Source of the DNA: Pectobacterium carotovorum
GTDB lineage: Bacteria > Pseudomonadota > Gammaproteobacteria > Enterobacterales > Enterobacteriaceae
Length of the DNA: 64,000 nucleotides
Direction of reading: 5' to 3'
Assembly: GCA_016415585.1 (NCBI GenBank)
Contig: CP066552.1
Coordinates: 3,162,001-3,226,000 of the forward strand
The notes under the pieces are model-generated. The model searched no databases, had not been told where the DNA came from, and saw only the letters and a program-made list of their open reading frames with translations. The number at the start of each line of letters is the position of its first letter. Position 1 is the first letter of the stretch. Shown here piece after piece: positions 1 through 9,549 of the stretch. The position numbers and the translations under genes were made by a program.

Positions 1-537
1 GTGAATATCAGCAAAGGCGAACAGTTCAAACCGGAGTTTTTGGCTATCTCGCCTAACAACAAAATTCCCGCGATTGTCGATACGCAGCCCGCGGAAGGTG
101 ACACGCCAATTAGCCTGTTTGAATCTGGCGCGATTCTGCTCTATCTGGCGGAAAAGCACAGCGTGCTATTGAGCACGTCATTACGTGAGCGTACAGCCAC
201 ACTACAGTGGCTGTTCTGGCAGGTCGCCGGTTTCGGGCCAATGCTGGGGCAGAATCATCATTTTAACCACTATGCCCCTCAGCCAGTGCCTTACGCCATT
301 GAACGCTATCAGCAGGAGACGCAGCGCCTGTATCGTGTGCTGGATAAACACCTGCAAGACAGCCCTTGGCTAGCAGGAGAAAATTACAGCATTGCCGATA
401 TCGCAACCTACCCGTGGGTCGTTTCTTATGCTCGCCAGCGCGTCAACCTTGATGATTACCCAGCGGTGAAGGCGTGGTATACGCGTATCAGTGAGCGCCC
501 GGCAACGCAACGGGCTTACCAGCTCGCCGAGCAATAA
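1..537 (+). CDS. yfcG: Glutathione S-transferase family protein, YfcG-like (5' end outside window)
   Basis: Disulfide-bond reductase or glutathione S-transferase of the Nu/YfcG type, a soluble glutathione-dependent enzyme. What is visible is the later part of the thioredoxin fold (SPNNKIPAIVD with the cis-Pro, then LFESGAILLYLAEK, the glutathione-contacting ES motif) followed by the all-helical C-terminal domain (WLFWQVAGFGPMLGQNHHF and NYSIADIATYPW). The family is about 200-215 residues; 178 are present, so roughly the first 25-30 residues lie before base 1. The GTG at base 1 is an internal valine, not a start. Position next to folX and yfcH matches the E. coli order. The family call is secure; the physiological substrate is unknown. 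Confidence 0.9.
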   Translation: MNISKGEQFKPEFLAISPNNKIPAIVDTQPAEGDTPISLFESGAILLYLAEKHSVLLSTSLRERTATLQWLFWQVAGFGPMLGQNHHFNHYAPQPVPYAIERYQQETQRLYRVLDKHLQDSPWLAGENYSIADIATYPWVVSYARQRVNLDDYPAVKAWYTRISERPATQRAYQLAEQ

Positions 538-661
538 AATTCTGGCATCATCTCATTCGGCCTTTGGGTATCTTCTGCTATGGTAATCAACATATTGTCG
601 TTAACGATACCCCTGACGCTGCGGTTTAGTCGCAGCAACAGAAGCAACCGAGGGCCGAGCA

Positions 662-1033
662 ATGCCACATCATCCTTCTGACGCCATTATTCGTATAAAA
701 AATCTGCGGCTGCGCACCTTCATCGGTATCAAAGATGAGGAAATCACGAATAAGCAGGATGTGATCATCAACGTTGTGATTCACTACCCAGCAGAACAAG
801 CACGCAACAGCGAAAATATTGCCGATGCGCTGAACTACCGCACCATCACCAAAAACATTATTCGCCACGTAGAAGATAACCGCTTCGCTTTGCTGGAAAA
901 ATTAACGCAGGATGTGCTCAACATCGCCAGCGATCACGAATGGATAACCTATGCTGAAGTAGAAGTAGATAAACCGTTTGCCTTGCGATACGCCGATTCG
1001 GTTTCCATGACCCTGCGTTATCACAAGGCATAA
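662..1033 (+). CDS. folX: Dihydroneopterin triphosphate 2'-epimerase FolX
   Basis: Cytosolic pterin epimerase of the FolB/FolX fold that interconverts dihydroneopterin triphosphate and its monapterin form. The 123-residue length fits the roughly 120-residue family. The protein carries [15 protein letters not shown] near the N terminus and [12 protein letters not shown] followed by [12 protein letters not shown], which are characteristic of FolX. It ends 15 bases before yfcH, in the same direction, so the two are probably cotranscribed as in E. coli. FolB is the main alternative, but the [16 protein letters not shown] pattern and the neighbourhood favour FolX. Confidence 0.93.
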   Translation: MPHHPSDAIIRIKNLRLRTFIGIKDEEITNKQDVIINVVIHYPAEQARNSENIADALNYRTITKNIIRHVEDNRFALLEKLTQDVLNIASDHEWITYAEVEVDKPFALRYADSVSMTLRYHKA

Positions 1034-1048
1034 AGATAAGGGGAAGCG

Positions 1049-1954
1049 ATGCAACTACTCATAACAGGCGGAACCGGCCTTATTGGCCGCCATCTTATCC
1101 AACGATTACAGCTGCTTTCCCATGACATCACGGTACTGACACGCGATCCTGAGCGCGCTCGAGGCGTTCTCGGCAATCAGGTGGAATATTGGTCCACGCT
1201 GAGTAATGTCACCTCACTGAACGACTTTGACGGCGTCATCAATTTGGCGGGTGAACCTATCGCCGACAAACGGTGGACGCCACAGCAAAAACAGCGTCTG
1301 GCAAAGAGCCGCTGGAACATCACCGAACAGCTTGCCACGCTGATAAAGGCCAGCAGTGAGCCGCCAGCGGTTTTTATCTCAGGATCCGCTGTCGGGTATT
1401 ATGGCGATCAGGGAGAAGCGCTGGTCACGGAAGATGAATCCCCAGTCGATGAATTCACACATCATCTGTGCGCTCGCTGGGAAGCGCTGGCGCAGTCCGC
1501 CGAAAGTGATAAAACCCGCGTCTGCCTGCTGCGCACCGGCATTGTGCTGTCAGCACAGGGCGGCGCGCTGGCAAAAATGCTGCCGATTTTCCGCCTCGGA
1601 CTTGGCGGGCCGATGGGTTCCGGTAAGCAATATATGCCGTGGATTCATATTGATGACATGGTGAACGGGATTATTTATCTGCTGAACCAGCCGATACTGA
1701 ACGGCCCTTTCAATATGGTTGCGCCCTACCCGGTTCATAATGAACAATTTTCTGCCATGCTGGCACACGTATTGGATCGTCCCGGTTTCCTGCGGGCTCC
1801 CGCTTTTGTGATCAAACTACTGATGGGAGAAGCGTCGACGCTGGTACTGGGCGGACAGCGCGCCATTCCGCAGCGGTTAGAAGCCGCAGGCTTTACTTTC
1901 CGCTTCCTTGAGTTGGAAGAAGCCCTACAGGACGTCATCAAGAAACCGAGCTGA
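1049..1954 (+). CDS. yfcH: NAD(P)-dependent SDR/epimerase-like protein YfcH
   Basis: Extended short-chain dehydrogenase/epimerase-like protein of the TIGR01777 (YfcH/SulA-like) group; its reaction is not known. The N terminus [17 protein letters not shown] is a Rossmann nucleotide-binding motif (TGGTGLIG, residues 6-13), and a conserved [14 protein letters not shown] segment sits in the C-terminal half before the short DUF1731-type tail ([14 protein letters not shown]). Length of 301 residues is normal. A good ribosome site (AAGGGGA) lies seven bases before the ATG. It follows folX closely and converges on the his transport operon. Confidence 0.9.
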   Translation: MQLLITGGTGLIGRHLIQRLQLLSHDITVLTRDPERARGVLGNQVEYWSTLSNVTSLNDFDGVINLAGEPIADKRWTPQQKQRLAKSRWNITEQLATLIKASSEPPAVFISGSAVGYYGDQGEALVTEDESPVDEFTHHLCARWEALAQSAESDKTRVCLLRTGIVLSAQGGALAKMLPIFRLGLGGPMGSGKQYMPWIHIDDMVNGIIYLLNQPILNGPFNMVAPYPVHNEQFSAMLAHVLDRPGFLRAPAFVIKLLMGEASTLVLGGQRAIPQRLEAAGFTFRFLELEEALQDVIKKPS

Positions 1955-2000
1955 TAACTATCCATCTCAGGTTGCTGGTAGCCTTTTCGCAGAACGAGAA

Positions 2001-2105
2001 CGATGATAATGGGATAGAAGAGTAAAGCGTCCGCGCCAAGGATGGCGCGGCTCGAGCGTACAGGGATGTATTCACAGCGTCTTTACGATCTACCCATTAT
2101 CATCG
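2001..2105. repeat. Nested inverted repeats between convergent yfcH and hisP
   Basis: An outer inverted repeat pairs CGATGATAATGGGATAG (2001-2017) with CTACCCATTATCATCG (2090-2105). Inside it CCGCGCC (2031-2037) pairs with GGCGCGG (2044-2050). No clean T-run follows either arm, so a canonical intrinsic terminator is not evident, but a transcript from either side would fold here. Its place between convergent genes suggests transcription end or mRNA 3'-end protection; this is inference. Confidence 0.5.
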
Positions 2106-2132
2106 CTCAATGCACATCATCAGCCCCCAAAC

Positions 2133-2906
2133 CTACTTCAATGCCCCAGACAAAAACTGCTGCAAACGTGCACTTTTCGGGCTACCGAAAAGCAGATCCG
2201 GTGGCCCTTCTTCTTCAATCACGCCCTGATGCAGGAAGATAACGTGGCTGGAAACATGGCGGGCAAATTCCATTTCATGCGTCACCACCACCATCGTTTT
2301 CCCTTCCTCCGCAAGCTGCTGCATGATGCGCAGCACCTCGCCGACCAGTTCGGGATCGAGCGCTGACGTAGGCTCATCAAACAACAAGACTTCCGGCTCC
2401 ATCGCCAGCGCCCGTGCAATGGAAACGCGCTGCTGCTGACCACCGGAGAGATCCGACGGATATTTCTGTTGGGCAGCATCTGTGATCCCGACCTTGTTCA
2501 GATAGAACACCGCCCGCTCACGCGCTTCCGCTTTACTGAGCCCTAACACCTGAATTGGCGCTTCCATCACGTTCTCTAACGCCGTCATGAAGCTCCACAG
2601 GTTGAAGTGCTGAAATACCATCGTCAGACGCGTCCGCAGCATCTGAAGCTGCTTTTTATCAAATACCTTCAGCTGTCCGTCAGTATCGCGCACCATGCGA
2701 ATTTCCTGATCGCTGACGTAAATCGCCCCTTCACAGGGTTTTTCCAGAAAATTAATGCAGCGCAGTAAGGTACTTTTCCCCGAACCGGACGACCCGATAA
2801 TCGAAATAACGTCACCCGCTTTCGCCTGTAATGAGATCCCTTTCAGCACCTCATGCTGGCCATAACGTTTACGCAGTTCCGTCACCATCAGTTTGTTATT
2901 CGACAT
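2133..2906 (-). CDS. hisP: Histidine/basic amino acid ABC transporter ATPase HisP
   Basis: Cytoplasmic ATPase subunit that drives uptake through the HisQM membrane complex. Visible motifs in order: Walker [10 protein letters not shown] (residues 38-46), ABC signature LSGGQQQR, Walker [14 protein letters not shown] and the switch histidine in [10 protein letters not shown]. Length 257 matches the family. It is last in the operon hisJ-hisQ-hisM-hisP, 17 bases after hisM. Control is presumably from the sigma-54/NtrC region upstream of hisJ. Whether the system prefers histidine or lysine/arginine/ornithine cannot be told from the ATPase. Confidence 0.96.
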   Translation of the reverse strand: MSNNKLMVTELRKRYGQHEVLKGISLQAKAGDVISIIGSSGSGKSTLLRCINFLEKPCEGAIYVSDQEIRMVRDTDGQLKVFDKKQLQMLRTRLTMVFQHFNLWSFMTALENVMEAPIQVLGLSKAEARERAVFYLNKVGITDAAQQKYPSDLSGGQQQRVSIARALAMEPEVLLFDEPTSALDPELVGEVLRIMQQLAEEGKTMVVVTHEMEFARHVSSHVIFLHQGVIEEEGPPDLLFGSPKSARLQQFLSGALK

Positions 2907-2923
2907 ACTCTTTTTTCCTGCGT

Positions 2924-3640
2924 TTAATGAGATGAACGGGTATAAAGATGACGTAACCAGCGCCGTTCCGCCTTTCTGAACAGCCCAATTAACACAAACG
3001 AGATCGCCAGATAGATGACCGCCGCAATGCCAAAGGCATAAAACGGCTGGTAGGTTGCGGCATTGATATCACGGGCAATCTTCAAAATATCCGGCACCGT
3101 TACGGTAAAGGCCAGCGCCGTTGAATGCAGCATCAGAATCACTTCGTTACTGTAGGCGGGCAGCGCAATACGCAGCGCACTCGGCAAAATAATGCAGCGA
3201 TACTGCTTAAAGCGGGAGAAACCGTATGCTCTGGCCGCTTCAATTTCCCCATGAGGTACCGCGCGGATTGCTCCCGCAAAAATCTCTGTCGTGTACGCAC
3301 AGGTATTCAGCGCCAGCGCCAAAATGGCACAGTTTAGCCCGCTGCGAAAAAAAGCATTCAGCATGTCGGTGCCGCGCACAATCTCCAGGCTATACACGCC
3401 AGAATAGAACACCAGAAGCTGCACGTAGAGCGGCGTACCGCGGAATACATAGGTGAATAGCCAAACCGGAAAGCTGAACCGGCGTCGCGGCGACACCCGG
3501 GCAATCGCCAGCGGCAGCGCCATCAGCCCGCCGATAACTACCGAAGAAATGAGCAGCCAGAGCGTCATCGCTAGCCCGGTTAAGCGGTAACCATCGCTCC
3601 ACAGGAGCGGCTGCCAATATTGTTGCAGGATCTCACTCAT
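2924..3640 (-). CDS. hisM: Histidine/basic amino acid ABC transporter permease HisM
   Basis: Inner-membrane permease subunit of the His/Lys/Arg importer. It is strongly hydrophobic with about five transmembrane helices and carries the EAA loop ([20 protein letters not shown]) that docks on HisP. Length 238 is as expected. Its start overlaps the end of hisQ by eight bases, indicating translational coupling, which fits a HisQ-HisM heterodimer made in equal amounts. Confidence 0.95.
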   Translation of the reverse strand: MSEILQQYWQPLLWSDGYRLTGLAMTLWLLISSVVIGGLMALPLAIARVSPRRRFSFPVWLFTYVFRGTPLYVQLLVFYSGVYSLEIVRGTDMLNAFFRSGLNCAILALALNTCAYTTEIFAGAIRAVPHGEIEAARAYGFSRFKQYRCIILPSALRIALPAYSNEVILMLHSTALAFTVTVPDILKIARDINAATYQPFYAFGIAAVIYLAISFVLIGLFRKAERRWLRHLYTRSSH

Positions 3641-4322
3641 AATTTATTTTTTTGACTCCCTGCGAATAGTGCCTTTCCAGCCACCACAACACGCCGTTAG
3701 AAATGGTGGTAAAAATCAGGTACATCGCCCCGGCAACCAGCGCAAAATAAAACGGTTCGTGTGTGCCCTTACCGGCCAGTTGCGTCGCCTTAATCACATC
3801 ATTCAGGCCAAGCAATGACACCAGCGCCGTCGCTTTCAGGATCACCTGCCAGTTATTGCCGATGCCCGGTAGCGCAAAGCGCATCATGGAAGGAAACAGA
3901 ATACGGCGGAACACTTTCATAGGAGAGAAACCGAACGCGACGGCAGCTTCGATTTGCCCACGCGGCACGGCAAGATAGGCACCACGAAAGGTTTCCGTGA
4001 AATACGCGCCGTAAATAAAGCCCAGTGTAATAATCCCGGCAGTCAACGGATCGATGTCAATCTGATCCAGACCGATCGATTCCGTCACGCCATTTAAGAC
4101 AATTTGCAGACCATAGAAAATCAGCAGCATCAGTACCAGATCGGGAATGCCGCGAATCAGCGTGGTATAGCAGGAAAAACACCCCGCCATCAGACGGTTG
4201 GAAGACAGCTTCGCCGACGCACCAATCAGGCCGATAGCCAGCGCCAGCAGTAACGAACTCGCGGCCAGCTCCAGCGTCATGATGGCACCATCCAGAATTA
4301 GCTGGGAATAGCCATAGAGCAT
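3633..4322 (-). CDS. hisQ: Histidine/basic amino acid ABC transporter permease HisQ
   Basis: Inner-membrane permease that pairs with HisM. Begins MLYGYSQLILDGAIMTLELA and contains the EAA loop (QIEAAVAFGFSPMKVFRRI) and GNNWQVILKATALVSLLGL, all typical of HisQ. I place the start at the second of two adjacent ATG codons because known homologues begin MLYG; the upstream ATG at 4325 would add one residue. A 140-base gap with a hairpin separates it from hisJ, and it overlaps hisM at its 3' end. Confidence 0.94.
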   Translation of the reverse strand: MLYGYSQLILDGAIMTLELAASSLLLALAIGLIGASAKLSSNRLMAGCFSCYTTLIRGIPDLVLMLLIFYGLQIVLNGVTESIGLDQIDIDPLTAGIITLGFIYGAYFTETFRGAYLAVPRGQIEAAVAFGFSPMKVFRRILFPSMMRFALPGIGNNWQVILKATALVSLLGLNDVIKATQLAGKGTHEPFYFALVAGAMYLIFTTISNGVLWWLERHYSQGVKKINYE

Positions 4323-4378
4323 CAATGATATCCGTTGAAATAGCGGTTAATGGCACGCTGCGTCATCAGTCAGGAATA

Positions 4379-4405
4379 CGGCACGAGAGGAACGATCCCG
4401 TGCCG
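4379..4405. promoter_or_regulatory. Hairpin between hisJ and hisQ
   Basis: CGGCACG (4379-4385) and CGTGCCG (4399-4405) form a perfect 7-bp stem with a 13-base loop in the only sizeable gap of the his transport operon. There is no T-run, so it is not an intrinsic terminator. In Salmonella a REP-type structure at the equivalent place lets the periplasmic binding protein be made in excess over the membrane subunits; the same role is inferred here. Confidence 0.55.
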
Positions 4406-4462
4406 CATGCCCTACGATCCCGCTACACATGTGATAAAGAAATGAGAGTCACACTGGCGACA

Positions 4463-5242
4463 TTAGCCGCCGTAGACGTCAAAATCGAAGTATTTTTTCG
4501 CGAAGGTATCGTAGGTACCGTCTTTACGCATTTCTTCAAAGGCTTTATCCAGCGCGGCCTTCAGCTCAGTATCCGCTTTGCGCAGACCCATGCCGGTCCC
4601 CACACCGAAGAATTTGTCATCTTTTACCGCCGGGCCAGCAAATTCATAGTCTTTACCCGCATCAAGCTTCAGGAAACCTTCACTTGCGGCGACTTCATCC
4701 TGAAAGGCTGCATCAATACGGCCTGCGGCCAGATCGGCATAAATCAGATCCTGATTTTGGTAAGCAACAACGTCAACGCCTTTCGGCTGCCAGTTAGCAT
4801 TAGCAAAGGCTTCCTGTGTTGATGCCTGCAATACGCCAACACGTTTACCGCCCAGAGAAGCTAACGTAGGTTCAATGCTCGCCCCTTTCTTCGCAATCAG
4901 GCGTGAATTGGCCGCATACAGCTTCTCGGTGAAGGCAATTTCCTGCTGGCGTTTTTCGGTGATGGATAGAGAAGAGATAATGGCATCGATTTTTTTAGCT
5001 TTAAGGGACGGAATTAACGCATCAAAGTCGCTTTCTACAAACGTACAGTTAGCCTGAATACGCTTGCACAGCTCTTTCGCCAGATCGATATCAAACCCAA
5101 CCAGTTCACCGCTGGCGTTTTTGGATTCAAAGGGAGCATAGGTAGGATCGGTACCAATTTTAATATTCTTAGGAATCTCCGCCATCGCGCTACCCGCAGC
5201 CAGAATGAGTGCCAACGGCAAGACTTTGATCAGTTTCTTCAT
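4463..5242 (-). CDS. hisJ: Periplasmic histidine or lysine/arginine/ornithine-binding protein (HisJ/ArgT)
   Basis: Periplasmic solute-binding protein that feeds the HisQMP importer. The start at [21 protein letters not shown] gives a clean signal peptide with cleavage after AMA and a 260-residue product, the usual HisJ/ArgT size; an ATG ten codons upstream would spoil the leader. The SD AAGGG lies at a good distance. Family motifs [30 protein letters not shown] and [22 protein letters not shown] are present. E. coli carries two paralogues (argT and hisJ) ahead of hisQ; here there is only one, so the HisJ/ArgT choice is open. A sigma-54 promoter and two NtrC sites lie upstream. Confidence 0.92.
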   Translation of the reverse strand: MKKLIKVLPLALILAAGSAMAEIPKNIKIGTDPTYAPFESKNASGELVGFDIDLAKELCKRIQANCTFVESDFDALIPSLKAKKIDAIISSLSITEKRQQEIAFTEKLYAANSRLIAKKGASIEPTLASLGGKRVGVLQASTQEAFANANWQPKGVDVVAYQNQDLIYADLAAGRIDAAFQDEVAASEGFLKLDAGKDYEFAGPAVKDDKFFGVGTGMGLRKADTELKAALDKAFEEMRKDGTYDTFAKKYFDFDVYGG

Positions 5243-5370
5243 ATTGCTACCCTTATCATGAGTGATTGATGTCATGTGTCGTCAATGTCGGAATTATTTA
5301 GAGTGTATTGCTTTAAAAATGAACGATATGAGTGCTATTTGTTTTCTACGCCGACCATTACAGTTTTTGT

Positions 5371-5386
5371 AGCAGTTTTCATGCCA
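5371..5386 (-). promoter_or_regulatory. Sigma-54 promoter of hisJQMP
   Basis: On the minus strand TGGCATGAAAACTGCT has the GG-N10-GC spacing of RpoN promoters (consensus TGGCAC-N5-TTGCA). It lies about 130 bases before the hisJ start and some 150-200 bases downstream of the two NtrC sites, the normal enhancer distance. The -24 element deviates at one base and the -12 element has CTGCT. Confidence 0.72.
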
Positions 5387-5534
5387 CAATGAACGTAGGG
5401 ATGTCGTAAAAAACTCATGAGCGAAGCGCACAGAAAATAATAGTTAACCATTTGATTCTGCAATATTTTAAGAGGATTTTTTTGGCGCATAGTAATAAGA
5501 ATAGATAACATTGGCATGAATACAAAAACTCAAT

Positions 5535-5572
5535 TGCACTATTTTGGTGCTTTTGTGCACAAAATTAGTGCA
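5535..5572. promoter_or_regulatory. Tandem NtrC (NRI) binding sites
   Basis: Two near-palindromes, TGCACTATTTTGGTGCT (5535-5551) and TGCACAAAATTAGTGCA (5556-5572), match the NtrC consensus (TGCACY-N5-RGTGCA). Their starts are 21 bp apart, two helical turns, so two dimers would bind the same DNA face. With the sigma-54 promoter at 5371-5386 they make nitrogen-limitation control of the importer likely. Confidence 0.8.
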
Positions 5573-5588
5573 ATGTGATAAAAAGGCA

Positions 5589-5620
5589 CAAAAAAAGGGC
5601 AGTAAAAGTTTACAGCCCTG
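5589..5620 (-). terminator. Intrinsic terminator after ubiX
   Basis: On the minus strand a stem (GGGC and part of TGTAAA, pairing across a short loop to TTTACT and GCCC) is followed directly by a run of seven T. It lies some 35-65 bases past the ubiX stop and before the NtrC sites. Confidence 0.7.
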
Positions 5621-5655
5621 AGAGAAAAAAATAGCGTGCCTGGGTCTCTATCCTG

Positions 5656-6228
5656 CTAGGACGCACCTTGCCAGCGGATAAAGAGATCTTTTGGCAGGTC
5701 GATATCAAACTGGTCCAGAATACGATTCACCGTCTGATCGACAATATCCTGCACACTTTCTGGGCGATGATAAAACGCAGGCACAGGCGGCATGATTATC
5801 GCACCCAGCTCAACGGCGGTGGTCATCAACCGCAAATGCCCTAAGTGCAGCGGCGTTTCACGTACCCCCAGCACCAGAGGACGACGCTCCTTCAACACCA
5901 CATCGGCCGCGCGGGTCAATAGGTTGTCGCTGTAGCTGTGCACAATGCCGGACAGGGTTTTTATCGAACAGGGTAAAATCACCATGCCTGCCGTTTTAAA
6001 CGACCCCGAAGAGATGCTGGCAGCAATATCACGTGTGTCATGCACCACATCGGCCAGCGCCTGCACGTCACGCAGGCTAAAATCCGTTTCTAACGCCAGC
6101 GTCTGCCGGGCGGCCTGACTCATGATCAGATGCGTTTCGATACCTTCCAGCGTCTGTAAAACCTGTAGCAGCCGGATGCCATAAATGACGCCGCTGGCAC
6201 CGGAAATTCCTACAATGAGTCGCTTCAT
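5656..6228 (-). CDS. ubiX: Flavin prenyltransferase UbiX
   Basis: Makes prenylated FMN, the cofactor of the UbiD decarboxylase in ubiquinone synthesis. The 190-residue length and N-terminal MKRLIVGISGASGVIYGIRLL (flavodoxin-like FMN-binding GASG motif), the central SSGSFKTAGMVILPCSIKTLSGI segment and VLGVRETPLHLGHLRLM are diagnostic. It sits between purF and the his transport operon as in E. coli and has its own terminator. Confidence 0.95.
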   Translation of the reverse strand: MKRLIVGISGASGVIYGIRLLQVLQTLEGIETHLIMSQAARQTLALETDFSLRDVQALADVVHDTRDIAASISSGSFKTAGMVILPCSIKTLSGIVHSYSDNLLTRAADVVLKERRPLVLGVRETPLHLGHLRLMTTAVELGAIIMPPVPAFYHRPESVQDIVDQTVNRILDQFDIDLPKDLFIRWQGAS

Positions 6229-6362
6229 TCATACTGCCTCTGGCTGGCCGCGTAAGCAGAAACGCGGAAAAATCATCTGCGCAAACTTTGCCGCATTGAT
6301 TAGCGATAAGCAAGGATAAGCACCGAAATCCGATTTTCTCTATACAACTGTTTTCCAGATAC

Positions 6363-6393
6363 AAAAAAAGAGGGAAGACACTTTCGCTCCCTC
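6363..6393 (-). terminator. Intrinsic terminator after purF
   Basis: Minus-strand stem GAGGGA/TCCCTC with a 12-base loop followed by a run of seven T, about 35 bases after the purF stop. Confidence 0.75.
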
Positions 6394-6427
6394 CCCCTTC
6401 AATACAGCCTTAATGTGCGACTAGCTG

Positions 6428-7945
6428 TTAACCTTCGTTGTGCAATTCCAGATCTTCGACTTCATTCTGGCTACGCAGCGCTTTGGCATCGTCATTGCGC
6501 AAGACTTCCAGATAATCCAGATAGCCTTGATCGACATCCTTCGTCACGTAAATCCCGTTAAACACCGAACATTCAAACTGAGCGATATCCGGGTTATCTT
6601 CACGCGCGGCTTCAATCAGATCGTCGAGATCCTGGAATATCAGCTCATCGGCACCAATAATCTTACAGATTTCATCCACTTCGCGACCGTGGGCAATCAG
6701 CTCATTGACGCTTGGCATGTCGATGCCGTACACGTTAGGGAAGCGAATTTCCGGTGCTGCCGAGGCCAGATAAACACGCTTGGCTCCTGCTTCACGCGCC
6801 ATCTCCACAATCTGTTCCGACGTTGTACCACGCACGATGGAGTCATCCACCAGCAGTACATTCTTGTCACGGAACTCAGCACGGTTGGCGTTCAGCTTAC
6901 GGCGTACCGATTTCTTACGCGCCTGCTGTCCCGGCATGATAAACGTGCGACCAACATAGCGGTTTTTCACAAATCCCTGACGATACGGCTTGTTGATAAT
7001 GCGCGCGATTTCCAGCGCGATATCACAAGAGGTTTCAGGAATCGGGATCACGACATCAATATCGAGGTCTTCCCACTGGCGCGCAATTTTTTCACCGAGC
7101 TTCTGGCCCATGCGAACGCGTGCGCTGTAGACAGAGATTTTATCAATGAAAGAATCCGGGCGAGCGAAGTAGACATATTCGAACAGGCACGGGTTGCTCT
7201 TTGGATTCTCTGCACACTGGCGGGTAAACAGCTGCCCTTTTTCCGTAATGTAGATCGCTTCTCCCGGCGCCACATCGCGTAAAAATTCAAAGCCCAGCGT
7301 ATCCAGCGCGACGCTTTCTGACGCCACCATATACTCGCTGCGGCCATCTTCCAGATCGCGCTTACCAATCACCAGAGGACGAATCCCGTTTGGATCGCGG
7401 AAAGCCACCATTCCGTGACCGATAATCATGCCAACACAGGCATAAGCACCGCGAATTTGCTGGTGGGTCGCGGCAACGGCCGCAAAAATATTATCGGCTT
7501 CCAGCGGGTAGTGTTGGAAACGGTCCAGCTCTCTGGCGAAAATATTCAGCAGAATTTCAGAATCAGACGTGGTGTTAACGTGACGACGCTCCTGCTCGAA
7601 CAGCTTTTTACGCAGTTCGTGGGCGTTAGTCAGGTTACCGTTGTGAGCCAGCGTGATACCGAACGGAGAGTTAACATAGAAAGGCTGTGCTTCCGAAGCG
7701 CTGGAACTGCCCGCGGTCGGATAACGCACATGACCAAGCCCCATGTTGCCCTGTAAGCGTTGCATGTGCCGCGCTTCAAACACATCTTTCACCAGGCCAT
7801 TGGCCTTACGCAGGCGAAAACAATTAAAGGCATCGATGGTCACAATACCCGCAGCATCCTGCCCACGGTGTTGCAACACCGTTAACGCGTCATAAATCGA
7901 CTGGTTGACCGGTGTAAAACCGGCGATACCGACAATACCGCACAT
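6428..7945 (-). CDS. purF: Amidophosphoribosyltransferase PurF
   Basis: First committed enzyme of purine synthesis: PRPP plus glutamine give phosphoribosylamine. The N terminus [10 protein letters not shown] exposes Cys2, the Ntn-glutaminase nucleophile after Met removal; LAHNGNLTN is the glutaminase motif; the PRPP site [13 protein letters not shown] lies in the C-terminal phosphoribosyltransferase domain. Length 505 equals the E. coli enzyme. It follows cvpA by 21 bases in an operon with a PurR box upstream of cvpA, so repression by hypoxanthine/guanine-loaded PurR is expected. Confidence 0.97.
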   Translation of the reverse strand: MCGIVGIAGFTPVNQSIYDALTVLQHRGQDAAGIVTIDAFNCFRLRKANGLVKDVFEARHMQRLQGNMGLGHVRYPTAGSSSASEAQPFYVNSPFGITLAHNGNLTNAHELRKKLFEQERRHVNTTSDSEILLNIFARELDRFQHYPLEADNIFAAVAATHQQIRGAYACVGMIIGHGMVAFRDPNGIRPLVIGKRDLEDGRSEYMVASESVALDTLGFEFLRDVAPGEAIYITEKGQLFTRQCAENPKSNPCLFEYVYFARPDSFIDKISVYSARVRMGQKLGEKIARQWEDLDIDVVIPIPETSCDIALEIARIINKPYRQGFVKNRYVGRTFIMPGQQARKKSVRRKLNANRAEFRDKNVLLVDDSIVRGTTSEQIVEMAREAGAKRVYLASAAPEIRFPNVYGIDMPSVNELIAHGREVDEICKIIGADELIFQDLDDLIEAAREDNPDIAQFECSVFNGIYVTKDVDQGYLDYLEVLRNDDAKALRSQNEVEDLELHNEG

Positions 7946-7966
7946 GGTGTCTTTTCCTCATCAGCG

Positions 7967-8467
7967 CTACCGCAGCGGTAAATGCTGCGGCAAGAAACTT
8001 GACGTGCTTTGCAGGTAGTCAAAAAACCACCTGATAATATAACTGAACTGCGGGATTAACTGGGATTGCTTCCAGTCATCACTTTGTGAAAAACCGGTGA
8101 ACGTATCCAGAAAGAATAGCAGTGCGGAAACGATCAGCACCCCGCGCAGCGCACCAAAACAGATGCCCAGAACGCGATCGGTGCCGGATAATCCGGTGCG
8201 TTCAACCAGTGAACTAATCACATAGTTGACGATAGCTCCCACAATCAACGTTGCAATAAACAGAATGGCAATCGCAATGCCGTTACGCACCAGCTCATCA
8301 TCAAAACGGGTGAAGTAGACCGCGAGGTAAGCGTAGTAATGGCTGGCGACAAAAAAAGCACATCCCCAGGTTACTAACGACAGCGCTTCGCGAACAAACC
8401 CCCGGATCAGGCTAACCAAAGCCGAAAATCCGATGATGCCAATAATGACGTAATCAACCCAAACCAT
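7967..8467 (-). CDS. cvpA: Colicin V production protein CvpA
   Basis: Small inner-membrane protein with four predicted helices (starting [31 protein letters not shown]). In E. coli it is needed for colicin V export and linked to envelope homeostasis and bile/deoxycholate resistance; the molecular role is unclear. Length 166 is normal. First gene of the cvpA-purF operon, with a PurR operator about 75-90 bases upstream of the start. Confidence 0.93.
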   Translation of the reverse strand: MVWVDYVIIGIIGFSALVSLIRGFVREALSLVTWGCAFFVASHYYAYLAVYFTRFDDELVRNGIAIAILFIATLIVGAIVNYVISSLVERTGLSGTDRVLGICFGALRGVLIVSALLFFLDTFTGFSQSDDWKQSQLIPQFSYIIRWFFDYLQSTSSFLPQHLPLR

Positions 8468-8541
8468 GAACTATCCTAATAATGAACGATGCTACCGATA
8501 AGCCGCTACGTCATCCTGTTCGCGGCGCATTCTAACAGAAA

Positions 8542-8557
8542 AAGAAAACGTTTGCGT
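8542..8557. promoter_or_regulatory. PurR operator of cvpA-purF
   Basis: On the minus strand the 16-mer ACGCAAACGTTTTCTT fits the PurR consensus ACGCAAACGTTTNCNT at every fixed position. It lies about 75 bases upstream of the cvpA start. Confidence 0.88.
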
Positions 8558-8781
8558 AGCGTATTTCCGCCGATTTCATCGATAGATAATCAGGCGAAAA
8601 AACCGACAAGACGTCATGCCTGATTCTATTAACTCTCGGCATCTCAAAACTCACAGCAGGCATCTTAAAACAGATGCGGGGCGACGTATCACTGATGTGA
8701 ACCTCGTCCCCGCGGCCTGCTTTTGCTTATTTACGTGCTCGACTGCGAACCATCCATCACGTAATCATCCGCTCGACGACC

Positions 8782-9549
8782 TTAACGAACGGAATGTGCT
8801 CGCACCTGCCCGCTTAATCCGCTGAGCTGCTTCAGCTCGCCCAATGAAGACTCCAGCTTCTGCTTCGAGGCATCCGGCCCCACGTAAATACGGGTGATTT
8901 CGCCCGAAACCGGCGTTGATGGCACAGTATACGCGCGGTAGCCAGAGAGACGAAGCTTAGCGACAATCTCGTTCACCTTATCCGCGTTTTTCAGCGCACC
9001 AAGCTGCACAATATAGGCCTGTCCGACAGGCGCTTGCTGCGTCGGCTGCGTTTCAGGCTTCACTTCCGGTTTGGGTTCCGGTTTAGGCTCTGGCTTCGGT
9101 TTCACCTCTGGTTTCACTTCTGGCTTCACCTCAGGTTTTGGCTGAGGCTTCGGCGTCACTGGCGCGGGCGTCTGAACTGGCGGACGCTCAACCACCACTG
9201 GCGGTGCCATCATGGCTGGCGTATTCGTGCCAGAATGGGACGATGGCGGCGCCTGCGTCGTGGTTTCAGGTGCTGTAGTTGTAGATGATGTGGATGATCT
9301 CGCTTCGGCTTCCGCGCTGTTTTGCATCGCCGCTTCCGCCCCTTCCGGCGGCTGACTCGGCAACGACGGGTTCAGCGCAGGCAGCGCTTCCATCTCATTG
9401 CTGTCACCCGGTTTGGGGATCAGCGGAATCGATGCAAACTCGTCTTCGTAATGCTTTTTCTTACCGTCCAGCAGGCCGGGTAAGACGATCACGCCCAGCG
9501 CGACCAGAATAACCGTACCGACCAGCCGATTCTGAAATTTACTCGCCAT
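8782..9549 (-). CDS. dedD: Cell division protein DedD (SPOR domain)
   Basis: Septal-ring protein: a short cytoplasmic N terminus, one transmembrane helix (residues 10-28), a long periplasmic linker and a C-terminal SPOR domain (about 177-255, starting AYIVQLGALKNADKVNEIVAKL) that binds denuded glycan. Start chosen at MASKFQNRLVG, which overlaps the folC stop by 11 bases; a start five codons upstream would add arginines not seen in homologues. The linker holds a striking Pro/Lys/Glu/Val repeat at residues 133-166, the DNA of which (9052-9153) is internally repetitive and so probably length-variable between strains. Confidence 0.93.
   Translation of the reverse strand: MASKFQNRLVGTVILVALGVIVLPGLLDGKKKHYEDEFASIPLIPKPGDSNEMEALPALNPSLPSQPPEGAEAAMQNSAEAEARSSTSSTTTAPETTTQAPPSSHSGTNTPAMMAPPVVVERPPVQTPAPVTPKPQPKPEVKPEVKPEVKPKPEPKPEPKPEVKPETQPTQQAPVGQAYIVQLGALKNADKVNEIVAKLRLSGYRAYTVPSTPVSGEITRIYVGPDASKQKLESSLGELKQLSGLSGQVRAHSVR
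9052..9153. repeat. Coding tandem repeat in dedD (KPEV/KPEP units)
   Basis: About 34 codons specify imperfect four-residue units KPEV, KPKP and KPEP (residues 133-166 of DedD). The DNA repeats are nearly identical over 12-18-base blocks, a configuration prone to slippage. They form an extended, charged polyproline spacer between the membrane anchor and the SPOR domain. Confidence 0.8.

Noticed and set aside
4325-4822. 165-codon plus-strand frame over hisJ
   Set aside because: Shadow of hisJ; no SD, no family similarity.
6440-7282. 280-codon open frame on the plus strand over purF
   Set aside because: Lies antisense to the conserved purF gene; its translation has no recognisable domain and its codon pattern mirrors purF.
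9034-9288. CRISPR-like array near 9052-9153
   Set aside because: The repeats are in-frame codons of DedD with no unique spacers.
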